64,000 nt of DNA, taken from positions 17,939,570-18,003,569 of the forward strand of contig ML679989.1 of the NCBI GenBank assembly GCA_007922225.1, given 5' to 3'. Below, piece after piece: positions 24,196 to 37,145 of the stretch. Source of the DNA: Emydura subglobosa (taxonomy: Eukaryota > Chordata > Testudines > Chelidae). Each line of letters opens with the position of its first letter. The first letter of the stretch is position 1. A model generated the notes under the pieces. It was not told the DNA's origin. It searched no databases and saw only the letters and a program-made list of their open reading frames with translations. The position numbers and the translations under genes are program-made.

Positions 24196-26029
24196 TAACA
24201 ACGAAGTTGTGGTAGACCTGGGTCCTGGCCCTTTAAGAGTGGAGATCAATAAGTCCAAAGCATAAAGTGGCTTTAACTTAGAAGCAAGTTATTGGTTAAT
24301 TCCTCTGAATTCCTTAGCCTCTGAGCAGACCTCCGTGTGCAGGCTGTATCCCACTGAAGCAAACACATTCTATCTGGCTGAGCCCTTCCAAGCGTCACCA
24401 CTTGCCCAACCAGTGGCAAGCGACAAACAGCCAGGGTTTGAGATTATAAACCATCCACAGCGCTTGCTGAAATGGCTCTTTCCTTGAGATAGCACCAAGT
24501 GAGGAAACGAGCCCCTTTCGCAGCAGACAGAGAGGCTGGCGTTCAATCGACCCAACACGTCAGCAAGGCAGGAGAGATTGGAAAGAGCTGCCTTGCAGCC
24601 TGGTTTCCACAGCGCGATCTATTTACTGACTTTGGTTTACAAAGGGAAACCACACTTTCATTTCGTGGAGCTGATGCGGCGCGTTGAGAGCCTGGGATGT
24701 CGCACGAGGGTGGCAGCAGATGCTGCTGAAGAGCTGAACCCCAGAGATCACTGGGTCAATTGCATTCAGAAGGGAAACAAGCAGCTAGCTTCTCCTTTGC
24801 TCTGGCAAAGCAAGGCTCCAAATGACAGGCCTTTACCCCACCTCCCCTTCCGACCCCAGGACACAGCAAGCAGGAGGGAAGGGGGCATATCCCAGCAGAT
24901 CAGAGATGGCTTCACGGCCTGAACCACACTGACCTGCTCCTCTGCCGCTTGACCTGTTTAGGGGAGAGAGAATCAAGCACCTGTGGACCTGACATGATGA
25001 GCCCTTTCTGCTAGTTTAGGTTGAATTTGAGCTGCCCCGCTGGGATCCAAATTCGACCTACCCCAAAGGCTGCAGGGGTTTTGAGTCAGCCTCTGCACAG
25101 ACCCAGGCCAATTGTGTCACAAGGCTCCACACCCCCCAACAGTTCAGGGAGCGCCAGATCCAGGTTTTGTTTCAAGCTCATCTCTAACGGCAGTCACTCC
25201 ATGTTCGGGGTGATCTGATGAGAAGAGCCAATGGGATCTGGGCTAGTGCAGATGCAGGCCACCAGAGTTCACAAGAGGACAGGAGAACAGCACCTTCTAC
25301 CCTTGCTGGAGGGCGGGGTGCTAGCAGGGTCAAAAAGGAGCCTGATGTCTCTTTCTCAGCCAGAGGAAATCCTGACAACTCACTAGCAAGGCAGGGAATC
25401 CCCAGCACCTTATTCAGGACTAGGAGACCCTTAAGGGGGAGGCTGATGATGCCTGCCTGGGCTGTACAATTCCTCTGCATAGCACAGGCATGCTGGGCAG
25501 TCAGACGTCGGAATAACACAGCCTGATCTCAGCTACCACCCTGTAAATCAGAAGTAACGTCATTGTCTTTGGTGGAGTTACTCCAGATTGATATCAGTGT
25601 GAACAGAATAAAGCCCCTTCCCCGACATTTAGACCTAGTGTAAATGAGGTGACATTTCACAGCATCTCTAGAGTTGCGCCCGCTTACACCAGCTCTCAGT
25701 TTCGCCCTTTGCTTTGTCTAGCAGCCAGTCCTCTTCATTATCTGCATTTTCCATTCATCATCCCAAGCAATACAAACTCCCTATTTCATGCTTCCAAAAG
25801 CCTGAGGTTAGGTGCAAAGCACCGAGTTAAAAAGCAGCTCCTTGCAGGCCACACTTTCACCTTGTGGTATCAAGGAACAGCTTAACATGCTGCTATTTCT
25901 TCCTCTCTTTTTAGTGGGATATAAATTGGAATCAAATGGGCTCTCCCCAACCACTCCCATGGCATTTCATTTGCGAGCACTTAGAACGCCGCGTGCAGGA
26001 TTTGCTCTGCAAATGAACAAGTTAGGGAC

Positions 26030-26125
26030 AAAAACAACGAGAGTTCTGTGGCACTTTAAAGACTAACAAAGTTAATTTTAGCAGGCATAAGCTTTCGTGA
26101 GGCTCAGCTCACTTCGTCAAATGCA
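26030..26125 (-). mobile_element. Fragment of a reptilian retroposon (possibly Penelope-like)
   Basis: TGTGGCACTTTAAAGACTAAC, GCAGGCATAAGCTTTCGTGA and CAGCTCACTTCGTCAAATGC are the reverse complement of the element seen complete at its 3' end at 48133. The assignment to Penelope-like elements is uncertain. Confidence 0.6.
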
Positions 26126-27004
26126 GAGGCAGAATGATACAGTAAATAGGAAACACAGATATACAAGTGCATAGAGCATAGTGCATTAGCCCTCAAGTAC
26201 CTGGCTTTTATCCACCTCCCCCATTTGGAATAAACTGCTGCATTTGGAATAAACTACAATCCATTTGGGACCAAATGCATTAGGCCACCAAGAGGTTTAA
26301 AACTATTAATGAGAGCACAAGCGGGCTATAATGCACCAGAATAATTCACTAGAGGCCTGATAGTTCCCACTCACATCAAAAAACAGAGAGGGAAAAAGAT
26401 TTTTTTTAAAGGCCCTGTTTGATAGGAGCATTAATTGCACTGTACTGCCTCTCTGATCTTAGCACATCTTAGCCCGCGTTGGGGCATTCCCTGTAACACG
26501 ACTCCACCCCCCAACAGAAAGTGAGAATAGTGTATGAAGTATCATCCGCAGCCACCCCCTGGGCAGCAAGGAACAGACGTGATGAGACCATGAGCCTGAT
26601 ACTGGAGAGGGAACTCAATCAATGAACATGCATCGCGGATCAGCACAGAAATATGGATCAGGGCAGATATAATCTTGATTCCAGTGCTTAATTTGTGCCT
26701 GGGCTTGTCAGAGCTGAGCCCCGGCACGTCTAGACTTGGCAGATCATAGCCCCGGCACCTCTGGGCTTGCTGCATCCGTTATGAATGTAAAAAAAATTGT
26801 TTGAGCCCAGCACCTAATTGCTTGAGCCCCCGGCAACTCTTTCAAATCAAGCACTGATTGATTCTAGTCCCCTATTGAAGGGCGCAGCCCCACTGCGCCA
26901 GATGGGCTGTGTTGTTTGCAAGAGGTCCCAGCAACCAGACAGACGAGCAAGGTTTGTCCAAGCCTAAGTGCAAAATGGCAGGTGGCACATTGGGAATGGA
27001 AATC

Positions 27005-27185
27005 AGAGCCGATACTTTGTACTTCGCTATCTGATCAACTCAAAATGCTTTATGCTGATTAAGCCTCACACCCACTCAGGTGAGTCCCATTATCCTCACT
27101 TGAGAGAAAGGAAACTGAGGCACACAGTGGGGAAGAGTCTTGCTAAGAGTCGCACGGTCAGCCAACTCCTGAAGCCCTGACTCTC
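27005..27185 (-). repeat. MIR-like SINE, antisense
   Basis: GTCCCATTATCCTCACTTGA, AAACTGAGGCACACAGTGGG and GAGTCGCACGGTCAGCCAAC follow in inverted SINE order; it abuts a hAT-like terminus (GTCTGTCTACACTGCAG at 27190). Confidence 0.7.
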
Positions 27186-27186
27186 A

Positions 27187-27400
27187 GGGTCTGTCTACAC
27201 TGCAGTCAAGAGGGGTGACTACAGCTAGTTGGCTCTGACTGGCCCTAAAAAGAGCAGCAAAGGCAAGACAGGTGAGCCAGCCACCTGCATGCCCAAGGCC
27301 TGGAATGTGCTTGTAACGGGCGATTAACCCATGCTGCCATAGCATCACTGTAATCTGTAGTGAGTCAACTTGGGTGCGTGCTGCAATCACTAGCCACAAC
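27187..27400. mobile_element. hAT-like MITE fragment, right end unclear
   Basis: AGGGTCTGTCTACACTGCAG matches the left terminus of the family seen at 14085 and 42483. No matching right end is clear. Confidence 0.4.
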
Positions 27401-28107
27401 AGCCCCTTGGAAAACAGGGACATAGCAATCCTTCCAGTGTCCTGGGAGCCAACGGGGGGAATTATTTCCAAGACGATCTGCAAAGGATTGTTTTTAAATG
27501 GTCTTGAACCCTGTTTTGCTTCTTTATGACGGAGAGCTGAAAGGAGTTTAACAAAAGATGTTTGGTTTTTTAACTGAAACAATATTAGGAATATCAAGTC
27601 TGGCCGTCCTTGGTTCTGCTGCAGGACTTGTTGGGAGCATCTCCCGGGTGTCCATGGTGAGCTCTCAAACTTCCATCGGGGACGGGGCTGACTCTTTGTT
27701 CAGTTGTTCATTAGACACTGGCGTCCGAGAGGCACTAAAGACAGAGATTTCAACGGTCTAACCATTCTCCGCTCAGTTGCTAAGACTTCATCCCCTTGTT
27801 TCTTACGGTTTCGTAGTTTCACAAGTTCTCCAGCCATTACACAGCCTTCCAGGGTAAACGGCACAAGCCCAAAAACTTCCCTCCTCCCCCTATTTACGTG
27901 TCTCCTTTAACAGGGAAACGTTTGTATGCAGACAGGCTACACAAAGACCCTACAAGATCTGTGGGCGGACTCTCCCTTCTGCATAAAGAACTACCTGGAG
28001 CAGCAGCAGTCGTAGGCCGGTAGCTGACTGAATGAAATTTAAAAGCTGCGTAACTCAGCAATGGCTGGCTGGATTTTACCCAAACTTCCACACACTTTCT
28101 CCTCTGC

Positions 28108-28330
28108 ACTACAGCCTTGTCTACACAAGAACGTTGCAGTGGTTTAGATTTTGTAAGGTGTTTAAACCAATGCAGTTCAAGCGGTGCAAGCCCCGGTGTG
28201 GACACTCGTATTTCACTTTGAGTAGCTTGTGACAGTTTTGCTTAAACCTGTTTCCAATCAACTTACAACAACACAAAATAAGCTGTTCTCAGTCCAAATC
28301 AAGAAAGGAAAGGTGGTCCAGTGGTTCGGG
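28108..28330. mobile_element. hAT-like MITE fragment
   Basis: CAGCCTTGTCTACACAAGAA is a family terminus, and GGTGTGGACACTCGTATTTC inside it is an inverted relative. The right end is uncertain. Confidence 0.5.
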
Positions 28331-28680
28331 TACTAGCATAGGACTTGGGAAACTGGGCTTAATTCCCTGTCCCTATCACAGACTCCGTATGTGACCTTGG
28401 ACAAGCCATAAGGGCCATGTTTACATGGCGTGTTGCTGCGCAGTAAGCCTGGGTGTGAACTGACAGCGCACCAGCTGGCCATGCAGTAACGTCCCACGCG
28501 ACCACTCCTACAGTGCAATGAAAGCCCTGGAGTGCCACATAGCGACCTGCTGTGCAGACAAGCCCTTTGTCTGTCTGTGCCTCAGTTCCCCATCTGTACA
28601 ATGGGAATACTAGCACGGCCCTACTTCCCAAGGGCACTGGGAGGATATATGCATTAAAGATTGTGATGTGCTGATACTAC
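28310..28680 (+). repeat. MIR-like SINE split by a hAT-like insertion
   Basis: The left half (28310-28408) carries GTGGTCCAGTGGTTCGGGTA and GTATGTGACCTTGGACAAGCC. The right half (28566-28680) carries CTGTGCCTCAGTTCCCCATC and ACAATGGGAATACTAGC. Together they make one SINE with the internal element at 28409-28565 removed. Confidence 0.75.
28409..28565. mobile_element. hAT-like MITE nested in a SINE
   Basis: AGGGCCATGTTTACATGG at the left pairs imperfectly with the reverse complement of CTGTGCAGACAAGCCCT at the right. No clear target duplication remains. Confidence 0.6.
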
Positions 28681-28879
28681 TGAGATAGGTAGATAAGGTC
28701 CCCACTGGATGAACTGGATCCATTTAATACAATTTCTTCATACAGACAAGCCCTTTGAGAAAACATAAACTTTCCTATCCAGGGGAGATTTGTTTTCGGG
28801 TAGTTATAAGTCACCGAATAAAGGAAGGGTACGGACACCAAGCAGGGAAGAGGATTTTTATGTAGTACAAAGAAAGTAA

Positions 28880-29090
28880 GAGTTAGCTATGCAACCATTG
28901 GAACAGATTGCCAAGGGAACTGATGGATTCTCCATCTCTTGATTTTGTCAAATCAAGCCCCGATGCCTTTTTGGAAGATACGTTTTAGCCAAATACCTAG
29001 TTTCTGAGCTCAGTGCAGGGCTAACTGGGTGAGATTCCTGTGATACACAGGAGGTCAAACTAGATGTCTCCTGATATTCAGCCCTCACAG
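28880..29090 (+). mobile_element. CR1 LINE 3' fragment
   Basis: AGATTGCCAAGGGAACTGATG, GATTCTCCATCTCTTGATTT, TTTTGGAAGATACGTTTTAG and GGAGGTCAAACTAGATG (as short pieces) run in the order of CR1 3' ends. Confidence 0.75.
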
Positions 29091-30199
29091 CCAGAAGGAA
29101 GCACTTCCCAATGGTGAGATCTATGAAGTGGTAGAATGGTCCAAGGGAAATGAGGCTGCCAAGGGGCTCCGTCAGTGTCATGTGTGGGGGTGGTTTTGCA
29201 ATTTGACTCAGACACTTTCTCACCCGCTTCTCGCAGATTCCGCCAGGCTCTCCGGACTGTGTCAGGTTATTCCCGGGCTCCGACACTAAGTTATGGGCCG
29301 ACAGGAGTTAGAGCAGACAGGGGACAGCGTTTTTGGCATAACAACGCATGGGAAGCAAAATGCTCGCTCTTACAATGACAGAGCTGGAACTTAATGAACT
29401 CTGTTGAATTCAGCACCATTAAAAAGCGCTCAGTACAGCCGGCACCTATATTTAAGACTCCATCATACAAACCCTTCTAGTTATTCTCTGACATGAGAGC
29501 CAAGTGCCTATCCATCCTAGGCTTGTTTCTCTGACAACAGCGCTGGGCCAACAATGCAACGTCGAAAACCTGGATTTTAATAGGGTCCAAGATTCCAGGT
29601 GTAGCCCTTGCATGAATGATGAAAGAAAAGAGAAGTTAATTCATGGATAAGGCATGAATTTACAAGTGGCCTCGTAAATAACATGTAAGTTAGTAAATAC
29701 AGAAATAGTAGGAAGGGTAAGGTGTGATAAGTTTGCAGCTGCAGCATTGCTTACTAGCATATTTTGTAGGCAGTTTAGGATCTCTACGGGGATCAATTAT
29801 AAAAATTAGTAAACCAATCATAAAAAGTCTGATACAATATGAAAACACAATGCGTAGGCATTAGTCTTTGTATATAATCGGATTTATTATTATGTGCTTC
29901 TGGAGTTGTGGTGCACCCTAACCCAACCCCCTACATCTGAACCTGATCACCTCAGGTGTAGCTTTATGAAGTGACAATAAAGAAAGCTCAGTGATGAGTC
30001 TGAATTCAAACTGAGTTTCTGGATTTCAGAGAACTGGATAAAGTGTCCCCTCCAGAACTGGAAGAAGTGATCTGGATCAGCCAAGCGGAAAAGGTCTCGG
30101 AGGAAATCCCAACACCGGGTCCCAGACTTAGCCCAGTTTCTGGATTCTAAGGATGTGTTTTGGTTTTCTTATGCGACCGATTTACTCTCCTTCAAAAAC

Positions 30200-30420
30200 A
30201 CTGCACTGATTAAAGATGGTGCAGTGGGTAGGGTGCAAGCCTAGAACTTAGGAGAGGTGGAGTCAACTCTGCTTTGACACAGGCACCCTGGGTGACCTTG
30301 GGAAAGTCACTTTTAGTCTCCCTGGGCCTCAGTTTCCCATCCGTACAATGGGGATAATTGCACTGCCCTGCTTCGCAGGGGTGTTATGAGGTGCTCAGAC
30401 ACTAGGGCAGTGACACTCCA
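30200..30420 (+). repeat. MIR-like SINE
   Basis: GGTGCAGTGGGTAGGGTGC head, CTGGGTGACCTTGGGAAAGTC, CTGGGCCTCAGTTTCCCATC and ACAATGGGGATAATTGCAC follow in order. This is one of the better-preserved copies. Confidence 0.8.
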
Positions 30421-30808
30421 ACCGAGCCCGAGGAGATGCAAGTGGCTCTTTAATGTGTCTCCCGGGGCTTTGCAGCACCTGGTATTAAAACGCTGTGATT
30501 TAATCATTAACCAACCTAAGCTATTAACCAATCAGGCTGCTTTTACTAGGTTATTAACCAATGAAGTTATCAACTTGTACTAAGTTATTAACTTATTTGT
30601 GGTGAGAATAAGAGAGAGAGAGTGAGAGCGAACTACAGTAAATGGAGCAATAAATTCACACGACTGTTGATCACTAATTTGGCTCCTGAACCACTGAGGT
30701 TTGAGTATCACTGCGCTGGGGAATTGGGGCTATAGAGGTCCCATAGGTACCTAGAGGGTGCAGGATGCATTCCCTCGTTACTGTTATTATTTGTATTACT
30801 GTGCACTT

Positions 30809-31203
30809 AGGTTATGTCTACACCACACACTCAGCCCAGGCTGTGACTCATTTTTCAGTCCAAGCCCTCCTTCTGTCCACACACAAATCAGACTCACCCT
30901 GCTCAGGACTCGAGTCCTAGGACTCTGCCGGGAGGTGGGTCAAAGCGCGAATGTGCCCACCATGACTCAGGTCCAAGCCCTGTCATTTGCAGTGTGGAAG
31001 CAGGGGAGGCCACAGACCCACGTCCGAAGGTCTGCCCAGTGCTGTGAGGACACGTTAGCACGGCTGTGGGACCAGGGTCCAGCGGCTGTAACGCCCAGGT
31101 TTACAATGCAGCGGGGACACTCAGGTGCAGCTTGGAAACACCAACTCCACAAACCCAGGTCCCAAAAACTCACATTTACAGTGCAGGGTGTAGCTGTACC
31201 TTT
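30809..31203. mobile_element. hAT-like TIR element of about 395 bases
   Basis: GGTTATGTCTACACCACAC at the left matches imperfectly the reverse complement of AGTGCAGGGTGTAGCTGTACC at the right. No coding sequence. Confidence 0.5.
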
Positions 31204-31299
31204 AGGGGCCCCTGCTGAGATTGGGGTCCCGTTGCGCAGACGCACAGTAGGAGACAGCCCCTGCCCTGAGGAGTTTCCAATATAAATACACGAGGTTGG

Positions 31300-31525
31300 A
31301 GAAAGGAAAGCATTATTTTCCTTGTTCCACATCTGTGGGACTGAGACATGGAGAGATTAAGGAAGTGGAGCACAAATCCCCTAGGTTTACTATGGTTCTT
31401 GTGCTTCTAAAATCCTCCTGTGACTTGCCCAAACAACTCACACCAAGAGTCTGTGGCAGAACTGGGAACCGAACCTAGACGTCTTTGCTGTTCAGTGCCT
31501 CACCCACTATCCCACTCTCGCATTC
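31300..31525 (-). repeat. MIR-like SINE remnant, antisense
   Basis: GGGACTGAGACATGGAGAG, TGACTTGCCCAAACAACTCA and GTGGCAGAACTGGGAACC followed by CCTCACCCACTATCC are in inverted SINE order. Confidence 0.65.
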
Positions 31526-32230
31526 CCCCTGTCTGCCACCGTTGCTGACTGATGCAGGCAGGTGGAAGGGAGGTCTCAGGCTATCCCTGCCCCTCCTCGC
31601 CACCTCTGAGGTATCCAGCGACTGTATCTGTGCTAGATTCCTTGGATCCTGATGGGTGGGGGCGAGCAGGTCTGAGGGGACACACGCAGAGCAGGCAATC
31701 TGCAGAGAAAGAAGGTGCCAGTTTCACATAATCGCTTTTCAGAGCAGGCCCTCCCTTGATGCTTCTCGTTAGCCATGTAGCATGGTGCCCAGGGAAAAGA
31801 GTGTATACCTCGTATACAGCCATTCAGACACTGAAAGCGGTATCGCGAGCCCTTCCTTCTTGAGTCAACAATAAAGTCCTCAAATAAAATCAGCATCAGC
31901 CAGGAGAGGGACTCCTTGCTTTTATCAGTAGATATCCATAAAGCAGGTTATGCGAAAGACTTTTGGGATCAAATCCAGGCCCCACGTAAAGACATCTAAC
32001 TCCTCTGGCTCAACAGAGTCACTCCTCAGGGGCTGTTGATGTCTAATGTCAGAGCCGCCACACCAGGGATGAGCTGACCCCAAGAAACAAGAACCGACTT
32101 ACGAAGGGAGTCAGCTGATACAGTACACTTATTCCGGATCAGCTCCTATCTTACTGATATCTCTTTCTCTGCCGCTGGGACTTTTCTTCTCACGGCCGCC
32201 TGCCCTTTCTCATCTGCCCGCTGATTTCTT

Positions 32231-32492
32231 AGGCCTGGTCTACACTTACAAAGTAAATCAACATAGCTACATCAGTCAGGGGTGAGAAAACCCACACCCT
32301 TGACCAACCCTTAACCTAATTCCCAGCTACATCAATGGCAGAATCACTGTAACTAACTTCGTTCAGGGAGGTGGTGTTTCTAGACCAATGGAAAAACCCT
32401 TTCTGTTGGTACAGGTTGCGCCTACGCTACAGAGTTATGGTATATATTGCATATCTATGTCAGTGTAGTCTCTGTAATGTAGACACAGCTTT
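32231..32492. mobile_element. hAT-like TIR element of about 260 bases
   Basis: AGGCCTGGTCTACACTTAC on the left and GTAATGTAGACACAGCTTT on the right are inverted termini of the GTCTACAC family. The interior resembles the ACATAGCTACATCAGTCAGGGGTG body widespread in turtle genomes (short quote). Confidence 0.7.
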
Positions 32493-32979
32493 AGCTGCCT
32501 AGATCTTGTGAGGCATTAAAACTTTCCCATGGCTTGTCAGTGACCTATTCACCTCCACAATATGCTTTTCCTGGAAGGCAGGTTGTCCTTGCTAGAAGAA
32601 GAAATAAATCATTTACATGGATTAAATGCACTTCCACTTGCAGCACAGTATAAACAGACAGTATTTGCACAGGAACACATGTTGGACAAAGTTTCTCAAG
32701 GCAACCAGGCTGTTTCCAGGGACGTTACACGCAATGTCACAGTAACCAGTTCTTGCTAACGTTGGACACATCGAACACAATGCAACACACCAAACCTTCA
32801 GTGAGTGTCTATCTCTCACTAGCACACAACCCGCAGGGAGGCACATGGCAGATCATAATAGCCCCAGGCTATAGGAGAGAAATGGGCTAACACCTGAAAT
32901 AGACACCGTACAGTAATACAGAATAAGGATACTTAGCACTTAAAATAACTGACGTGCCGTTACAGACAATAAGTCACCA

Positions 32980-33115
32980 ATCCCCACATACCCGGCTGTG
33001 AAGCAGGCAGTTATTTTTATCCTTATTTTACTGATTTCAAACTAAAGCTGAAAAAAAGAGAGGCTAGGCAACTAGCTCAAGGACATACAGTGAGTCAGTT
33101 TCAGAGACAAGGAGC
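32980..33115 (-). repeat. MIR-like SINE remnant, antisense
   Basis: TTATTTTACTGATTTCAAAC, GAGGCTAGGCAACTAGCTCA and GACATACAGTGAGTCAG follow in inverted SINE order; it is strongly decayed. Confidence 0.45.
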
Positions 33116-35177
33116 ACTTGACAGTGGTGGTGGTGAACAGAGCTGTTCCCTCCACAGCCCCTATGTCATGTAGCACAACCTTTCAGATGCTCTAACTTAT
33201 ACTAGAGTTTTCCTTTCGTTTTACGGGTGGGTCACGAAGAATACAAACAGCAGGCTTCTGGAAGAATGCCTACATCATGCCCTCTTTCCATCGGGCCACA
33301 CCCCTTTTCTCAGCTGTGCTGCATGCTGCACTATGGGTCATATATGCAGGCACAGAATCAGACCAGCGCACGTTCTGCCAATGCCAGGGGGCTCAGTCAA
33401 GGTACAAAGCATATTCACATCAGCAATGACCTTAATGCATCCAAGAATCTGGCCCTACGTTTTTACTGCATCCTATTCCAGTTCTCCCAGAGCTGCATTG
33501 GCTCTCAGGGGCTAATGAACTGGATTGATTCTGGCTCATGCACCATCAACACTGAGTTCTGAATGCAGACTCTAGGGTGCTTTCGGCACATGAACCAGAA
33601 AGGACCCAGTTTGGCTCTCCGATCCCAGCGGGTGACTGCAGGGCAAGCAGTCTTCCTAATTATAAATCAAACAGATCTGAACTGGAGTCACTTAGAGGAA
33701 ATGAACTCAGAGCCCCATGATGCTGTGTTTATAAAGTCACTTTTCAGAGTGGAATGATTATTGCTAAGGGTATGTTCCCTATCTACTTATGGCTAAGTCA
33801 CTTAGGAGTAAGGATATAGAATTCTTATCCCAGTAAACTGAATTCCAGTTGCCATGGCCTCTGTGTAGTTATGATACAGTTAATTAATTATCTATATATC
33901 CCAAAGCATATAGGACTCGATTCATCCCTAGTATAACTCTACTGGCTCTGATGAAGTTACACAAAGGAGGAGCGCGACCCGTTTTTGTTTTTTTTTTAAA
34001 TGCAGTACCTATCATCTGTCCTACTGCAATCAGAGATGTCAGAAATACTGTTGTCGCTGATATCGACACTGATAAAATGGAAAAGGGCTAATTCCAAACA
34101 TTCATTGCACGCCAGTGACGTGCAGGATTCACGGGAGAGAGATTTAAACCTCTAGCCCCAAAAGTTCATATTAAAGATTTGAGAAATAGGAGTCAAAGCA
34201 TTTGCCACTGGTACTGAATGCCTCAAGAACTATGTTCTCCAAGGCAAGTCTCCATGGACTCTATCCACATGAAACAGACTGTATTAATGTGAACCATGCA
34301 TGGCTACTTTACATAAATTTCCCTTGCAAATATTAATATGGAAGGGAAAGGGAAAAGAGATTATGCTAGATATCCCTATATTATGGGATGACTTAGATGT
34401 CTTAGTTAGCATTAGGTATGAGAGACCTTGAAATGATCTCTTTAAAGGTTCAACAATTTGGTTCCTTCAAATAATAGCTGGAAAACCTCCAAGAGTCCTT
34501 TAAGAAGACCTCCAGCTGAAACACTTGACATTCTGAAGGTAGAAACCAAGCAGCCGTCCATCTGTATCATAAAGGAGGGGAAAAGAGCACAAACACATTA
34601 ATTTCCCTTGCAGGCAAAATTTCCCCTCTTCCTTATCCTGTTCAATGTGCTCTCCACCACTGCCACTCTACACCCCAGAGCTGGGTACATTTAAGTGATG
34701 TTAAATCCTGAAAGACTTGCTGATTGGCTTTCAAGGGAGTTTTGTCTGCTTTAAGACATTAAGTGTCAGCCCACACCTTTGTAAGGATCCTTTGGGATCT
34801 TTTGTAAAGATAGGAACTAGAGAAAGATCAAGCCTTTGTTATGGAGTTTATTGCTACTGATTTTTTTGATTTTTTATTTTTTTTAGTGCTGAAATGTGGG
34901 ATTTATCCAGACAGGCAGGGTGTCATGTGACAATAGCTTGTGTCATACTGCACGTGAAGCTGCATCTGGCCATCCACACACAATGCCATGAGTGATGACA
35001 GCGGTACTATTATGTGCAAGGGCCAGCTTTCAACTGAGCGGGTCGGTGCAGGTTGGATGGAAAGATGAGAGATTGATGGTCAGAGGGGGAGGCAGAGTAA
35101 AAACGGTCGTGGTGCCCACGGATCCCTGATCTCAGCCCCACTGACTTCCACAGAACAAAATGAGCCCCAAAAAGCCC

Positions 35178-35286
35178 CAGTTCAGCAAGGTTCTTAAACA
35201 CTGGCCTACCACGGCTCAGCACGTCAACAATCCCGCAGGACGAAGTGCTTCACACCAGCCATGTGTTTAAGAACCTTGCTGAACTG
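35178..35286. repeat. 24-base perfect inverted repeat with 61-base loop
   Basis: CAGTTCAGCAAGGTTCTTAA plus ACAC (35178-35201) is the exact reverse complement of 35263-35286. Pairing continues imperfectly inside the loop. It is probably a palindromic MITE of the type near 740 and 10630. Confidence 0.85.
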
Positions 35287-36384
35287 AATTGAAGCCTGAG
35301 CCCTTCCAAATTTTTCCAACACTTAGTTTCTCACTAACATTTTGACTTTTGAACCACATGATTTCTTTTAACCTTGGCTCTGCATTTCCTGACTTTAAAG
35401 TATTGGGAGGAAATATTCTGATAAAACTGGTTTAAGCTATCGGCTCTCTGCTTCCAATCTTTAGCTCAGTCTCAAAAAAGAGTCTGATGCTGCCGAGTGT
35501 TGGGCACCCTCAGCATCCACTGGCTTCCGTTTCGCTCCTTGCAAGTCCATGCCCACACTGGTAGTGACTGGTGCCGTATTTCTGTTCTCTTTTATCATTC
35601 AACATTTGCTTTTCTCAGTGTATTTACTCTGCACAGAGTCAGATTCCCTGCTTCTCTTGTACAGTCAGTTTCCCCTGCCCTTTGTAGGGGTCTTTCCTAT
35701 AGTAACTGGGGGAAAAAAAACAGAGGCACAAATATGAACGTGCAGTTGTCAAACCACAAAAAATAGGCTGGGGCAGTGGACTTAGGGGCAGATGTAGGAA
35801 CCAAAACAACTTTCAACTCATGGATTTAAACTGGATACGATGAAGTGGATACTGCGTCTTTAACAAAACTTTCCTGCCCTAAATTTCCAGATGCGGGGAG
35901 AGGGGAACAGAGAGACAGGGAGAAGGAAGCTGTGGAAAGAACGGGAGGAGCTCAATGAACAGGAGGAGGAGGAGGCAACATCTCCAGGTGGAGAGAGGTC
36001 AGGAGCGGGTTCCCAGGGAGGAGATGAGGTGACAAGCCTGTTAGAAAATAACTGCCTTGGGAGCGGGTAAGAGCATGGCTGCCAGGTTACATGGAGGGGA
36101 TAACGCACCCAAGTTATTGCACCCCCAAATGGATATCAGAGGGCCGACACTTCGGGGAGGGAAGAGGGGAACACATACCCAGGCTTGAATCACACCTAAC
36201 GGGTGGGGGAAAAGAGAGCAACTCATCAGGTGGAGATGGGAGGAGAGAAGCAAGTTAGGTAGCTGGGAGGAGGGTAACACAATCAAGCTGCGTGACAATG
36301 ACCTTAGGTAACCACTTGGTCTCAGCACCATCAGACTCCTCATTCCCGCCAACTGTTCATTACACTCGCTTGTTGCATCTTGTC

Positions 36385-36510
36385 TGAAATCACACTGCAA
36401 GCTCTCTGGGCAGGGGCCATGTCCTGCTATGTCAGCACAATGGGGGCCTGTCCTGATTGAGGCCTTTGGATATTACCATAATATAGACATTAAACAAGAG
36501 CAATAAAGAG
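36385..36510 (+). repeat. SINE 3' tail fragment
   Basis: GCAAGCTCTCTGGGCAGGGG, ACAATGGGGGCCTGTCCTGA and TTGAGGCCTTTGGATATTAC match the tail at 24090 and 40120. Confidence 0.6.
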
Positions 36511-36973
36511 GCAAAGTCCTCACTTTCCTTCCATCCCTTACACTCAGTGTCTGTTTTCCCCAACCTCTGGTTCTTGTTCTTCTCTGTACATTGGAAATGC
36601 TGAATTTGAGAAAGTCAATTTCAGCCCTGGGTGAATGCTCATAAACCTATTTGGGAATTTCCTGCCCTAAACTGAGATAGTTGCTGTGTGGTCACTTGTA
36701 CCACAATCAAAAGAGCACTTGTCCCTGATCTCCTCTGTGCTAGAATGATGTCTGGGAGTCACGTCTGTGGTGTGCAGCCCACCATAAACAAGCTGCAAAC
36801 AGATGGAGCTTCCAGCAGAGTTTTTTTTCCTTCAGTGCTACAATGGACACAGACATGATACATGTGATCTGTGGTCAACATTAATAGTAAATCACTTTAG
36901 TTACTTAGATTTATAGAAATTGTAAAAAAAGGTATCCTGTTAAGAGAAAGAGCGTGTAAAACCTCACACTCAG

Positions 36974-36999
36974 ACACACACACACACACACACACACAC
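36974..36999. repeat. (AC)n microsatellite
   Basis: About 13 uninterrupted AC units. Confidence 0.95.
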
Positions 37000-37084
37000 T
37001 TTTTCTCCTGGTATCTGCTCCTTCTTTGCACTCTTTAAAACACCTATGGCCTTTCCCCTAAAGCAGCTGGTCCTGACCACTGTT

Positions 37085-37145
37085 GAAGACAAGATACTGG
37101 ACTAGATGGACCACTGGGTTGATCCAGGACGGCATCTCTGATGTT
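37085..37145 (+). mobile_element. CR1 3' terminal fragment
   Basis: AAGATACTGGACTAGATGG and ACCACTGGGTTGATCCAGG, then TCTCTGATGTTC, match the CR1 3' terminus. Confidence 0.7.
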
